Notes: generated from the sequence alone by a model not told the origin. A stretch of 22,032 nucleotides of DNA from CAZVEE01 sp964625525 (GCA_964625525.1 CAZVEE010000055.1:1-22032); one strand, 5' to 3'; shown: positions 1 to 7,924, numbered from the stretch's first letter. Translations and numbers: made by a program.

Positions 1-212
1 ACACACCGATGGAGTTCGTCGTGCACGTTCTGGAGCGGGTTTTTGGGAAGGGTCCTGAGGATGCGACCCGGATCATGCTGGAAGTGCATAAGAACGGTGT
101 TGGGATCTGTGGTGTCTATACCTATGAGGTGGCCGAGACCAAGGTGACGAAGGTGATGGAAATGGCACGGCGTCACCAACATCCGTTGCAGTGTACCATG
201 GAGAAAGAATAG
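1..212 (+). CDS. clpS: ATP-dependent Clp protease adaptor ClpS, 5'-truncated by the window edge
   Basis: ClpS binds the N-domain of ClpA and delivers N-degron substrates to the cytoplasmic ClpAP protease. The frame is open from the window edge and begins Thr-Pro-Met-Glu-Phe-Val-Val, the middle of the ClpS fold. The family's TPMEFVV stretch is followed by LERVFG, then by the conserved MLEVHKNGVGICG and the YEVAETKV segment around the N-degron pocket. Only about the last 70 residues are present, so the flexible N-terminus and true start lie upstream of the window. The ATG at 9 is an internal Met of the TPMEF motif and not the start. The stop (210-212) is 7 bases before clpA, the usual clpS-clpA pairing, so the two are probably cotranscribed. 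Confidence 0.96.
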   Translation, partial: TPMEFVVHVLERVFGKGPEDATRIMLEVHKNGVGICGVYTYEVAETKVTKVMEMARRHQHPLQCTMEKE

Positions 213-219
213 GTCCGTT

Positions 220-2604
220 TTGCCCTCATTCTCGCGCAGTCTGGAAGAAGCTCTTCATCGCGCTCTGGCCCTCGCCACTGAGCGTCATCACGAATACGCC
301 ACGCTTGAGCATCTACTGCTCGCCCTCACCGATGACGAAGACGCCGCCGGCGTCATGCGCGCCTGCAATGTCGATCTCGACGTGCTGCGGCGCAATCTGA
401 AAGCGTTCATCGATAATGACCTTGGGGAGCAGATCCCGGGCGGCGAAGAAGACGCCAAGCCCACGGCCGGCTTCCAGCGCGTGATCCAACGGGCGGTCAT
501 TCATGTGCAGCAGTCGGGCCGCGACGAGGTCACCGGTGCCAATGTGCTGGTCGCGATCTTCAACGAACGCGAAAGTCACGCGGCCTTTCTGCTGCAAGAA
601 CAGGAAATGACCCGCTACGACGCGGTCAGCTATATCAGCCACGGCGTCGCCAAACGGCCGGGCCTGGCGGAATCCCGCCCGGTGCGCGGCTCGGATGAGG
701 ACGACGGGGAAAGCGTCGTCAAGCAAGGCAATGAGGCGCTTGAGGCCTATTGCGTCAATCTGAACGAGAAGGCGACGGAAGGGCGCATCGATCCGCTGAT
801 CGGCCGGCAGGCGGAAGTGGAACGCACCATCCAGATCCTGTGCCGGCGGCAGAAGAACAACCCGCTCTTTGTGGGGGATCCCGGCGTGGGCAAGACCGCC
901 ATTGCCGAAGGCCTGGCGCGGATGATCGTGAAAGGCGAAGTGCCGGACGTTCTCAAAGAGTCCACCATTTTCTCGCTCGATATGGGCGCGCTTTTGGCCG
1001 GGACCCGGTATCGCGGCGATTTCGAGGAACGGCTGAAAGCGGTCATCAAGGAGCTGGAGAATTTCGACGGCGCCGTGCTGTTCATCGACGAGATCCACAC
1101 GGTGATCGGCGCGGGCGCCACCAGCGGCGGGGCCATGGACGCCTCGAACTTGCTCAAGCCAGCGCTGGCCGGCGGGACGCTGCGCTGCATCGGTTCGACG
1201 ACCTATAAAGAGTATCGCCAGCATTTCGAAAAGGACCGCGCGCTGGTGCGCCGGTTCCAGAAAATCGATGTGGCCGAACCGTCCGTGCCCGACGCGATCA
1301 AGATCCTCAAAGGGCTAAAGCCCTATTTCGAGGATTATCACAGCGTGCGCTACACCAATGATGCGATCCGGGCAGCGGTCGAGCTGTCGGCGAAATATCT
1401 CCACGATCGCAAATTGCCCGATAAGGCCATTGATGTGATCGACGAGGTGGGTGCAGCGCAGATGCTGCTGCCTGAATCCAAGCGCCGCAAAGTGGTGGGC
1501 GTCAAGGAGATCGAGGCGGTGGTGGCCAAGATGGCGCGCATTCCGCCGAAATCCGTTTCGCGCAGCGAGACGGAGTCTCTGCGCGATCTGGAGACCAATC
1601 TCAAACGCGTCGTGTTCGGGCAGGATTCGGCCATCGAGCAGTTGTCGGCGGCCATGAAAATGGCGCGCGCGGGCCTGCGCGACCCAGAAAAACCGATCGG
1701 CAGTTTCCTGTTCTCCGGCCCGACGGGCGTGGGCAAAACCGAAGTGGCGCGCCAGCTGGCGTCCATTCTCGGCATGGAACTGCTGCGCTTCGACATGTCA
1801 GAATACATGGAGCGCCACGCGGTGTCGCGTCTGATCGGCGCTCCTCCGGGCTATGTGGGTTTCGATCAAGGCGGTCTGCTCACGGATGGTGTGGACAAAA
1901 ACCCGCATTTGGTGCTGCTGCTGGATGAGATCGAAAAGGCGCATCCGGATCTGTTCAACGTGCTCCTGCAAGTGATGGATCATGGCAAGCTGACCGACAA
2001 CAACGGCAAGCAGATCGATTTCCGCAATGTGATCTTGATCATGACCACCAATGCGGGCGCGGCGGATCTACAAAAACCGGCCGTGGGCTTTGGGCGGCTG
2101 CGGCGCGAGGGTGATGATCAGGAGGCGATCAATCGCATGTTCACGCCGGAATTCCGCAACCGTCTCGATGCGGTGGTCGGCTTCAATGCGCTGCCTCCAG
2201 AGGTGGTGCGCCATGTGGCTCAGAAATTTGTGCTGCAACTGGAAGCCCAGCTTCAGGATCGCAATGTAAGCTTTGAACTCAGCGATCAGGCCATCGACTG
2301 GCTGGTGGAGCGTGGCTATGACGAGCGCATGGGCGCGCGGCCCATGGGGCGGGTCATCCAGGAGCACATCAAAAAGCTGCTGGCGGACGAATTGCTCTTC
2401 GGCCGCCTCACCCGCGGCGGCACGGTGATGGTGAAAGTCGAGGAAGGCGACCCCGACGAGGATGGGGTCCGGCCCAAGACCTTGGCTTTCGACATTATCG
2501 AGGCGCCGCAGACCAAACCGCGCGGCCGATCCGAGGACGATGCGGATGAAGATCCGGATGGCTCCGACGACGGCGGCGACCGCGTGCCGGAGATGGCGAA
2601 CTGA
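220..2604 (+). CDS. clpA: ATP-dependent Clp protease ATP-binding subunit ClpA
   Basis: ClpA is the AAA+ unfoldase that forms a hexamer on ClpP and threads in ClpS-delivered substrates. The 794-residue product has an N-domain with two Clp repeats (about 1-145) and two AAA+ modules. Module 1 has Walker A GDPGVGKT at 219-226 and Walker B FIDEIH at 288-293. Module 2 has Walker A GPTGVGKT at 500-507 and Walker B LLDEIEK near 567-573. A Val-Gly-Phe tripeptide at 622-624 fits the ClpP-docking IGF/IGL loop. There is no ClpB/ClpC-type middle coiled coil, which supports ClpA. I chose the TTG at 220 because it starts with MPSFSRSLEEAL, the family's usual N-terminus, and an AGG sits six bases before it. 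From about residue 760 there is an acidic Asp/Glu/Ser/Gly tail; E. coli ClpA ends near 758. Confidence 0.96.
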   Translation: MPSFSRSLEEALHRALALATERHHEYATLEHLLLALTDDEDAAGVMRACNVDLDVLRRNLKAFIDNDLGEQIPGGEEDAKPTAGFQRVIQRAVIHVQQSGRDEVTGANVLVAIFNERESHAAFLLQEQEMTRYDAVSYISHGVAKRPGLAESRPVRGSDEDDGESVVKQGNEALEAYCVNLNEKATEGRIDPLIGRQAEVERTIQILCRRQKNNPLFVGDPGVGKTAIAEGLARMIVKGEVPDVLKESTIFSLDMGALLAGTRYRGDFEERLKAVIKELENFDGAVLFIDEIHTVIGAGATSGGAMDASNLLKPALAGGTLRCIGSTTYKEYRQHFEKDRALVRRFQKIDVAEPSVPDAIKILKGLKPYFEDYHSVRYTNDAIRAAVELSAKYLHDRKLPDKAIDVIDEVGAAQMLLPESKRRKVVGVKEIEAVVAKMARIPPKSVSRSETESLRDLETNLKRVVFGQDSAIEQLSAAMKMARAGLRDPEKPIGSFLFSGPTGVGKTEVARQLASILGMELLRFDMSEYMERHAVSRLIGAPPGYVGFDQGGLLTDGVDKNPHLVLLLDEIEKAHPDLFNVLLQVMDHGKLTDNNGKQIDFRNVILIMTTNAGAADLQKPAVGFGRLRREGDDQEAINRMFTPEFRNRLDAVVGFNALPPEVVRHVAQKFVLQLEAQLQDRNVSFELSDQAIDWLVERGYDERMGARPMGRVIQEHIKKLLADELLFGRLTRGGTVMVKVEEGDPDEDGVRPKTLAFDIIEAPQTKPRGRSEDDADEDPDGSDDGGDRVPEMAN

Positions 2605-2670
2605 CCGCCCTCTCTGGTTTCTCTCCCTCCTGAAGCGAAGGCTTCGTCAGTCAGCGAACAGGGCAGTGGC

Positions 2671-3444
2671 ATGCGGTGCGGGATGACCGCCTGGAGTTTG
2701 GGACTGCTTTTGTGTGTGGCCGCTCTCGGCTTATCCGCTTGCGGAGGAGCCGAGGGCGTCACCGGCATTCTGGCGGACGAAGCGCGGGTGGAGGCCATCG
2801 GCGCCCAAACCCAGCGTGACAGCATTGATATCCCCGACCGTGTGCTGGGTGAAAGCACGCTTGAGGATTTCCTGATCCAATCGGCGGATGCGGTGATGCA
2901 GGCGGATGCGGGGGCCTTCGGGCCCTGCCGCGACCGGCATATTGTGCGGCGTACAGATAGTTTCCGAGAGTATGATGGTGACATCCTGGACGTGCTCAAG
3001 CGCAATGGCGCACGCCGGGCCTGGCGCACCAAGATCTATGTGGGCGGCTGTGCCGAGCCGCGCCGGCACAATGTGTTGGTGGTGACCTATCGCGATCAGC
3101 CCTCAACCTTCATTCCGCTGCTACCCGGTAGCACGAAAGCGGATGCCGCCATTCAGGGCCGCGCCGCAGAGACCGCCTATGAAACGGCCGCCGCGCGCAG
3201 CGGCGAAACCTGTCGCGAGCGGGGCCAGGCGCGCATTCGTCTGACAACGTTCTTGTCGCGTATTGCCGAGCCCGGCACCTCCAAGGACGAGCGCCGCTGG
3301 CGAGAGGTTTGGACGACCCATTATTGCGGGCGCGACTACGATGTGGTGATGACGTTCACGCCTCAGCGCCGCGCCCTGCCCACTGTCACGGCCGCACCGC
3401 AGGAAGTCCATGCATCACGCCTGCAAGACTGGCCGCGTCTGTAG
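2671..3444 (+). CDS. Unrecognised secreted lipoprotein
   Basis: I do not recognise this family. The 257-residue product starts with a lipoprotein signal peptide: a hydrophobic stretch (residues 7-20), then the lipobox Leu-Ser-Ala-Cys at 21-24. Gly at +2 gives no inner-membrane retention signal by the E. coli rule, so an outer-membrane anchor is likely. The mature part is soluble, with four further cysteines (86, 127, 181, 219) that could form two disulfides in the periplasm. It has aromatic and charged patches such as KIYVGGC and WTTHYCGRDYDVVMTF. The start could be the ATG at 2671 or the one at 2683; neither has a strong ribosome-binding site, and both keep the signal peptide. It lies 66 bases after clpA, possibly in the same transcript, and converges on the oxidase gene. 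Confidence 0.8.
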   Translation: MRCGMTAWSLGLLLCVAALGLSACGGAEGVTGILADEARVEAIGAQTQRDSIDIPDRVLGESTLEDFLIQSADAVMQADAGAFGPCRDRHIVRRTDSFREYDGDILDVLKRNGARRAWRTKIYVGGCAEPRRHNVLVVTYRDQPSTFIPLLPGSTKADAAIQGRAAETAYETAAARSGETCRERGQARIRLTTFLSRIAEPGTSKDERRWREVWTTHYCGRDYDVVMTFTPQRRALPTVTAAPQEVHASRLQDWPRL

Positions 3445-3490
3445 GGGGCTGCGCGGTCTGAGACCTGCGTGCGGCCACACGCTGCCAAGC

Positions 3491-3691
3491 TCAGTGAAAA
3501 AAGCGATTGAGCGCGAATGGCGAGAGGTCCGTGTCCGGAGTGCGCTCAAGGGCCAAATCTCCGATGATTTCGCCGATGGCTGGGGCGAATTTGAAGCCGT
3601 GGCCTGAGAAGCCGGCAGCGATGATCACGTCTTTATGCTCTGGATGATGATCGAGAATGAAGGATTCATCCGGGGTCATCGTATAGCCGCA
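3491..3691 (-). CDS. C-terminal fragment of an MSOX/MTOX-type FAD amine oxidase
   Basis: This is the last 66 codons of a sarcosine oxidase/N-methyltryptophan oxidase-like flavoenzyme. The first residue after the gap is Cys, followed by GYTMTPDESFILD. In monomeric sarcosine oxidase and SolA the equivalent Cys (about 308-315) carries the covalent FAD. Next come GFSGHGFKFAPAIGE, the family's conserved flavin-contacting loop, and an ending DLSPFALNRF. These enzymes oxidise secondary N-methyl amino acids to an amine, formaldehyde and H2O2. The exact substrate cannot be read here because the middle of the protein is missing. The N-terminal part lies across the N gap at 3792-4067 and is in a different frame as assembled. 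Confidence 0.88.
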   Translation of the reverse strand, partial: CGYTMTPDESFILDHHPEHKDVIIAAGFSGHGFKFAPAIGEIIGDLALERTPDTDLSPFALNRFFH

Positions 3692-3791
3692 NNNNNNNNN
3701 NNNNNNNNNNNNNNNNNNNNNNNNNNNNNNNNNNNNNNNNNNNNNNNNNNNNNNNNNNNNNNNNNNNNNNNNNNNNNNNNNNNNNNNNNNN
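3692..3791. other. Assembly gap: 100 Ns inside the amine oxidase gene
   Basis: Exactly 100 Ns separate the two halves of one minus-strand oxidase gene. The flanking codons end cleanly on both sides (TGT at 3794-3792 and TGC at 3691-3689). The missing sequence must therefore be a multiple of three long, and 100 is not. By comparison with family members of about 370-390 residues, roughly 215-225 codons are absent, or about 0.65-0.68 kb. The 100 Ns look like a default placeholder and not a measured size. Confidence 0.97.
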
Positions 3792-4067
3792 ACAGCCCGC
3801 ATAAAAAATACCGGTGTCGATGAAGATCGTCTCTCCGGACCGTGTGTTCAGGTCATGCCAGCCGATCAACGCTTTCTTCAGCAGAGGAACGTAATACGCA
3901 CCTTCTGCATAGGCTAGGCGGAACAGACGCGTCTGACCAGTGGAACTGCCGCGTTTATGGGGCGGGGTGAACTGATCAAGGCCCACCACGGAAACGCCTT
4001 GGCGGGCCAGATAGTCCGTGATGGAGGCGCCCATGACCCCAAGGCCGATCACCGCCACATCATGCAT
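3792..4067 (-). CDS. N-terminal fragment of an MSOX/MTOX-type FAD amine oxidase
   Basis: These are the first 92 residues of the oxidase whose C-terminus is at 3491-3691. They carry the Rossmann FAD/ADP-binding GxGxxG (GLGVMG at 8-13) and the acidic end of the second strand (VVGLDQF). The family's GSSTGQTRLFRLAYAEGAYYV stretch follows, where the basic active-site residues of monomeric sarcosine oxidase lie. The closest functional groups I recognise are monomeric sarcosine oxidase and N-methyl-L-tryptophan oxidase (SolA). The start codon lies 25 bases after the xth stop on the same strand, so xth and this gene may share a transcript. No frameshift or stop is visible within the fragment; the break is the assembly gap. 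Confidence 0.9.
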
Positions 4068-4092
4068 TAGAGGGACCCATGAGTAGTGGTTG

Positions 4093-4875
4093 CTACACCG
4101 AAAGCGCGCACCAAACCGGTACGTGGTCTGAGGGTTGATCCCAGCCGCGCACGTCCTGGTCGATACCTGCGGCTTCCAGCCGGTCAGCGGCTTGTGGCGA
4201 GAGCATCAGATGGTCGATGCGAATGCCCTTGTTTTTGGGCCAGGCGCCGGCCTGATAATCCCAAAACGTGTAGCGATGCGGCTCGGGTGAGCAGGCGCGG
4301 AAGGCATCGGTAAAGCCAAGGCTGCTCAGCTCTCGGAATTTCTCTCGAGACGGCAGGCGGAACAGCGCATCCTCGGCCCACGCGGCGGCGTCATGCACAT
4401 CGTCCGGCGTGGGAATGATGTTGTAATCACCGGCCAGTACGACGGGTTCTTCAAGTGCCAAGAGAGTGCGGGCATGGGCGGTCAACCGATCCATCCAGGC
4501 GAGCTTATAATCGTATTTCGGCCCCGGCGCGGGATTTCCGTTGGGCAAATAAAGCGAGGCGACGCGCACGGCCCCATCCGCGCCGCTGACCACGGCTTCG
4601 ATGTAGCGGGCCTGAGCGTCCTGTGCATCGCCGGGCAGGCGCGGGGTCACGTCTTCCAGAGGCAGGCGCGAGATCAGTGCCACGCCGTTATAGGTCTTTT
4701 GTCCGTGCACGGCGCACTGATACCCGGCGTCCTCGAAGACGGCCAGGGGGAACGCCTCGTCCACCATTTTGATTTCCTGGAGGCAGACCACGTCCGTGCT
4801 CGACTGCTTTAGCCAGTCGAGCACGTGTTGCTGGCGCACTTTCAGGGAGTTGACGTTCCAGGTGGCAATCTTCAT
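4093..4875 (-). CDS. xth: Exodeoxyribonuclease III (AP endonuclease)
   Basis: ExoIII-type enzymes incise abasic sites in base-excision repair and trim 3' ends in the cytoplasm. At 260 residues the protein is of normal length for the family. The start MKIATWNVNSLKVR is typical. The metal and catalytic residues are in place: Glu34 in LQEIK, Tyr109 in SLYLPNG, Asp150 and Asn152 in AGDYN, Asp221 in RIDH, and the terminal Asp250-His251 in SDHVP. A GAGGGG ribosome-binding site precedes the ATG. The start is only 6 bases after the erpA stop, so erpA and xth are almost certainly one operon. Confidence 0.96.
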   Translation of the reverse strand: MKIATWNVNSLKVRQQHVLDWLKQSSTDVVCLQEIKMVDEAFPLAVFEDAGYQCAVHGQKTYNGVALISRLPLEDVTPRLPGDAQDAQARYIEAVVSGADGAVRVASLYLPNGNPAPGPKYDYKLAWMDRLTAHARTLLALEEPVVLAGDYNIIPTPDDVHDAAAWAEDALFRLPSREKFRELSSLGFTDAFRACSPEPHRYTFWDYQAGAWPKNKGIRIDHLMLSPQAADRLEAAGIDQDVRGWDQPSDHVPVWCALSV

Positions 4876-4881
4876 GGCCCC

Positions 4882-5256
4882 TCAGACCGCGAAGGAGGTG
4901 CCGCAGCCGCAGGATGCGGTGGCATTGGGGTTGCGCACCTGAAAGGAAGCGCCAATCAACTCGTCCACATAGTCGAGTTCCGAGCCTTCCAAGAAGGGCA
5001 GGGACATTTCGTCTACCAGCACGGTCACGCCGTCGCGTTCGATGACAATGTCGTCGTCATTCTGCTCGGTGACGAGATCGAACTTGTATTGAAAGCCGCT
5101 ACAGCCGCCGCCCAGCACCGCCACACGCAGCATTTTGGGCTCCGGCTCCTTGGCGAGGATCTTGGCGATCTGGGCCGCGGCGGCGGCACTGACGCTGAAG
5201 GGCTGGAGCGGGGGGGCGCCCGCGCCAGTGGTATCGGTGGTCATGGTCTCGCTCAT
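4882..5256 (-). CDS. erpA: A-type iron-sulfur cluster carrier/insertion protein ErpA
   Basis: A-type carriers accept Fe-S clusters from the scaffold and pass them to apo-enzymes in the cytoplasm. The 124-residue product has the HesB/IscA core from about residue 19. The three cluster ligands are visible: Cys52 in GGGCSGF, and Cys116 and Cys118 in the terminal SCGCGTSF motif. I call it ErpA from the alphaproteobacterial context near xth and dgt, but a generic IscA/SufA-like name would fit the sequence too. The frame is open much further upstream, to 5484, but that part is low-complexity and overlaps the lysozyme gene. The ATG at 5256 follows GAGGTG at good spacing; 5244 is an alternative start. 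Confidence 0.92.
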   Translation of the reverse strand: MSETMTTDTTGAGAPPLQPFSVSAAAAAQIAKILAKEPEPKMLRVAVLGGGCSGFQYKFDLVTEQNDDDIVIERDGVTVLVDEMSLPFLEGSELDYVDELIGASFQVRNPNATASCGCGTSFAV

Positions 5257-5301
5257 CGCGCACCTCACACAGGGGATTCGGCCTTGCCCTGAATGTAGGG
5301 G

Positions 5302-5335
5302 CGATGCCGGGTCGGGGGAAGGCCCGGCCGCATCG
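5302..5335 (-). terminator. Possible weak terminator hairpin after the lysozyme gene
   Basis: Just past the lysozyme stop codon is a two-part stem. CGATG (5302-5306) pairs with CATCG (5331-5335), and CCGGG (5307-5311) pairs with CCCGG (5323-5327), with a three-base bulge between them and an 11-base loop. No U-run follows on the minus strand, so this is at best a weak or Rho-assisted terminator. It might only be a GC-rich coincidence. Confidence 0.25.
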
Positions 5336-5338
5336 GCG

Positions 5339-6193
5339 TCAGAGCGCCGCGACGGCGGCGTCCAGCGCCTTCCAGGTGGTTGCGCCAACAATGCCGTCCA
5401 CCTCAAGGCCGTGCGCCCGCTGAAACGCCAGCACAGCGTCGAGCGTGGCGCCGCCGAACCAACCGTCAATAGGGCCGGGAGCATAGCCGAGCAGGGTCAA
5501 CATGTCTTGCAAGGCTGTCACCGACTGGGACACGTCGCCTTCGCGCACCGTATCACGGGCCGGTCGGAGCACGTGGAGAACCCGCGCCGTTAACTGGCGC
5601 CGATCATCCAGCCCATGCAGATCGCCATTGATGGCCAGGGTGACCTTTTCCGTGTCGCCTTTCTTGGCGTAGTGGAGCGCAGTCTTGCCGCGGCTGGTAC
5701 TGGTGGACATGAACCAGGCGGCCACCAAAAACGCCACGTCCGGCCGTTGCGCGAGCTGGGGCTGGGCGACGAGGTCCATGCCCAGCCAGGTGCCGGCGCG
5801 GGTGTAGTTGTCCCGCCCGGTAAGCTGGATCCAGCCGCGCCCGCGAAAGCGATATCCATCCTCTGGAACTTTGTTGCCGAGCTTTTTAGCGAGCTTTTGG
5901 CCGTAGATGTAGTTGGCAAGCTTTTCCGGCTCGCGCTCGAACCGGCGGGCGAAACCGAGCGACGTAAAGTGCCTGGGCCAGACCTCCATCAGGCGTTCGG
6001 CCTTGTAGTAGAGACTTTCTTTATCCCGAGTGAAGCGCATGCTCTCGTGGCCGCATTGCCCGAGCAAAGCCGCCCAGCTCTCTGCGTCGGTGAAGCCCAG
6101 TGTTTCCATGCGCGGTTGCATGGCGAGCAGGGCCTTCAGCACATCGTTGAGCCCGCGCGGCGCGACGGTGCGAAATCCAGCCTCCAGATCCAT
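5339..6193 (-). CDS. GH19-type lysozyme/chitinase-like enzyme with C-terminal peptidoglycan-binding domain
   Basis: The 284-residue protein has two parts. Residues about 10-210 resemble glycoside hydrolase 19 enzymes of the phage endolysin kind. They include GQCGHES with the probable catalytic Glu50, a second acidic residue at Glu59, and the core motif YRFRGRGWIQLTGRDNY at 114-130. Residues about 219-284 form a PG_binding_1 module (ALQDMLTLLGY, GPIDGWFGGAT, VLAFQRAHGLEVDG). It probably cuts cell-wall glycan. No signal peptide is visible, as in many holin-dependent endolysins, so release may need another route. The ATG at 6193 follows a GAGGGG site. No other phage genes are nearby, so it may be a domesticated endolysin, or act on chitin. 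Confidence 0.88.
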   Translation of the reverse strand: MDLEAGFRTVAPRGLNDVLKALLAMQPRMETLGFTDAESWAALLGQCGHESMRFTRDKESLYYKAERLMEVWPRHFTSLGFARRFEREPEKLANYIYGQKLAKKLGNKVPEDGYRFRGRGWIQLTGRDNYTRAGTWLGMDLVAQPQLAQRPDVAFLVAAWFMSTSTSRGKTALHYAKKGDTEKVTLAINGDLHGLDDRRQLTARVLHVLRPARDTVREGDVSQSVTALQDMLTLLGYAPGPIDGWFGGATLDAVLAFQRAHGLEVDGIVGATTWKALDAAVAAL

Positions 6194-6354
6194 GGTCGTC
6201 CCCTCATTGGTGTCGCCGGGTTTCCTCCTACGCTATTGCGTGTGGTGCGTTCCACCGCGCAAAAGGAGTGGTTCCAAATCCGGGCTCTGGATGCGGCGCT
6301 GAAATGGTAGGATTGCGTGGTAACGGGTGATGCGGGGCGGACCGGAGAAACGCC

Positions 6355-7602
6355 ATGGACGTGAAACGGACCATTTTCCCTCCGTCACAGACGGTGCACA
6401 GGCCGATCCGGCTTTTTCGCGAATATGACGAGCGGGCGCCCTTCGCGAGCGATCCGGAAGTCTCGCGCGGTCGCCTGATGGCCGAGGAGGAAAGTGCCAC
6501 CCGCAGCGTGTTTCAGCGCGACCGGGACCGGGTCATCCATTCTGGTGCCTTCCGTCGCTTGAAGCAGAAAACACAGGTTTTCGTGTCGCATGAGGGCGAC
6601 GATTTCCGCACGCGGCTCACCCACACCTTAGAAGTGGCGCAGATCGCCCGCTCCATTTCGCGGGTGTTGGGGCTTGATGAGGATCTGGCCGAGGCGCTGG
6701 CGTTGGCCCATGATCTGGGGCATCCGCCTTTCGGCCATGCGGGCGAAGATGCGTTGAAGGCCTGCATGGAGCCCTTCGACGGCTTCGATCACAACGCCCA
6801 GACCTTGCGCATTGTCACCAGCCTGGAGTGCCGCTATGCGGAGTTTGATGGCCTGAACCTGACCTGGGAGACGCTGGAAGGCATCGTCAAACACAATGGG
6901 CCGCTGACGGCGGGGCCGGAGGATCCGGGCGATCATCTGCCCGCGGCCATTGTGCAGTACTCTCAAGTGCAAGATTTGGCGCTTCACAGCTATGCCTCGG
7001 CGGAGGCCCAGGTCGCGGCGTTGTCGGATGATATCGCCTATAACAATCATGATCTGGAAGACGGGGTGGCGGCGGGCCTGTTCACGGTCGATGACTTGTT
7101 GGACGTGCCGCTGGTCGGTGAAATCCTGGCCTCGGTGCGCGCGCAGTATCCGGGCATCGAGACCCGGCGGCTGGTGCCGGAGGCGGTGCGCCGGCTGATC
7201 GCGGCCATGGTGAACGATCTGATGGACGAGACGCAGCGGCGCATTGGGGATGCGGATCCGCACAGCGCTGATGATGTGCGCACGCTCAAGGCACCGCTGG
7301 TGGCGTTTTCAGCGACCATGGAAGCCCATGACCGGTCCATCCGGGCCTTTCTGTTCGAAAACATGTACCGCCACTACAAGGTCAACCGCATGACCACCAA
7401 GGCACGCCGGGTGGTGCGGGAGCTGTTCGACCTGCTGTTGGACAATCCAGGTTTGTTGCCAACCCGCTGGCAGAAGCGGACCGATCCGCGCAACAGCGCC
7501 CGCACGGCACGGGTGGTGTGCGACTTTATCGCGGGCATGACCGACCAATTCGCCGAGCAGGAACACCGCCGCCTGTTTGATTTGGCCGAGCGGACTCTGT
7601 AA
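6355..7602 (+). CDS. dgt: dGTPase-like HD-domain triphosphohydrolase
   Basis: Dgt-type enzymes hydrolyse dNTPs to deoxynucleoside and triphosphate and so tune the dNTP pool. The 415-residue protein matches the dGTPase-like family. It has RDRDRVIHSGAFRRLKQKTQVF near residues 55-76, then the HD metal site: His90 in RLTHTLEV, His119-Asp120 in AHDLGHPPFGH, and a later Asp in LSDDIAYNNHDLEDG. FDHNAQTLR at 144-152 is also a family motif. The ATG at 6355 has a GGAGAA site five bases upstream. It is divergent from the lysozyme gene across 161 bases, which must hold both promoters, but I see no convincing -35/-10 pair there. Many alphaproteobacteria carry argS next; it is absent here. Confidence 0.95.
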   Translation: MDVKRTIFPPSQTVHRPIRLFREYDERAPFASDPEVSRGRLMAEEESATRSVFQRDRDRVIHSGAFRRLKQKTQVFVSHEGDDFRTRLTHTLEVAQIARSISRVLGLDEDLAEALALAHDLGHPPFGHAGEDALKACMEPFDGFDHNAQTLRIVTSLECRYAEFDGLNLTWETLEGIVKHNGPLTAGPEDPGDHLPAAIVQYSQVQDLALHSYASAEAQVAALSDDIAYNNHDLEDGVAAGLFTVDDLLDVPLVGEILASVRAQYPGIETRRLVPEAVRRLIAAMVNDLMDETQRRIGDADPHSADDVRTLKAPLVAFSATMEAHDRSIRAFLFENMYRHYKVNRMTTKARRVVRELFDLLLDNPGLLPTRWQKRTDPRNSARTARVVCDFIAGMTDQFAEQEHRRLFDLAERTL

Positions 7603-7924
7603 GGATCACACCTGTCAAGGCAATTTCCGCTTTATGTCCTTTGTTTTGCTTGAAGCGGACCCCTGAATCGTTGCATTGCTGCGTTGACCCATAATGGGAG
7701 CGGCTGGGCATCGGTGTCGGTCATGAGAGACCATGCGCCTTTTGTTCGGTGCGCTTTCGGGGCGGGCCAAGACTGGCCTCGCCATGGGATTGGCAAGGCG
7801 CCTAATGCGGCTTCTTTCGGTATCCGGCACTCCCCGGCGTGGACCGTCCTTTCGATCCGTGATCGCAGTACCGGGCTGAGTGCCTCGGGGGCGCCTGCGG
7901 GGTGAAGTAGGAGTGCGAGCCAGG
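7603..7924 (+). other. 322-base stretch without a recognisable gene between dgt and the SPOR gene
   Basis: No convincing coding region is present. A frame of 73 codons at 7684-7905 has no ribosome-binding site and no recognisable motif, and I do not call it. The first 80 bases are visibly less GC-rich than the surroundings. CCGCTT (7627-7632) and AAGCGG (7653-7658) could pair over a 20-base loop, too long to be a clear terminator. A TTGACC at 7684-7689 and a CATAAT at 7690-7695 look like promoter elements but are not correctly spaced as a pair. I found no remnant of argS, which often occupies this place in related genomes. The stretch probably contains the promoter of the SPOR gene. Confidence 0.5.

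Noticed and set aside
313..1224. A 303-codon open frame antisense to clpA
   Set aside because: It lies wholly inside clpA, has no ribosome-binding site or family motif, and reflects the third-position GC bias of the sense gene.
3666..4067. A continuous oxidase gene read through the Ns
   Set aside because: The two halves are in different frames as assembled, and the N stretch is too short for the missing family residues.
5257..5484. N-terminal extension of erpA to 5484
   Set aside because: It overlaps the lysozyme 3' end, has no family resemblance, and the ATG at 5256 has a good ribosome-binding site.
7684..7905. Small 73-codon frame between dgt and the SPOR gene
   Set aside because: No ribosome-binding site, no motif, and no neighbouring context supports it.
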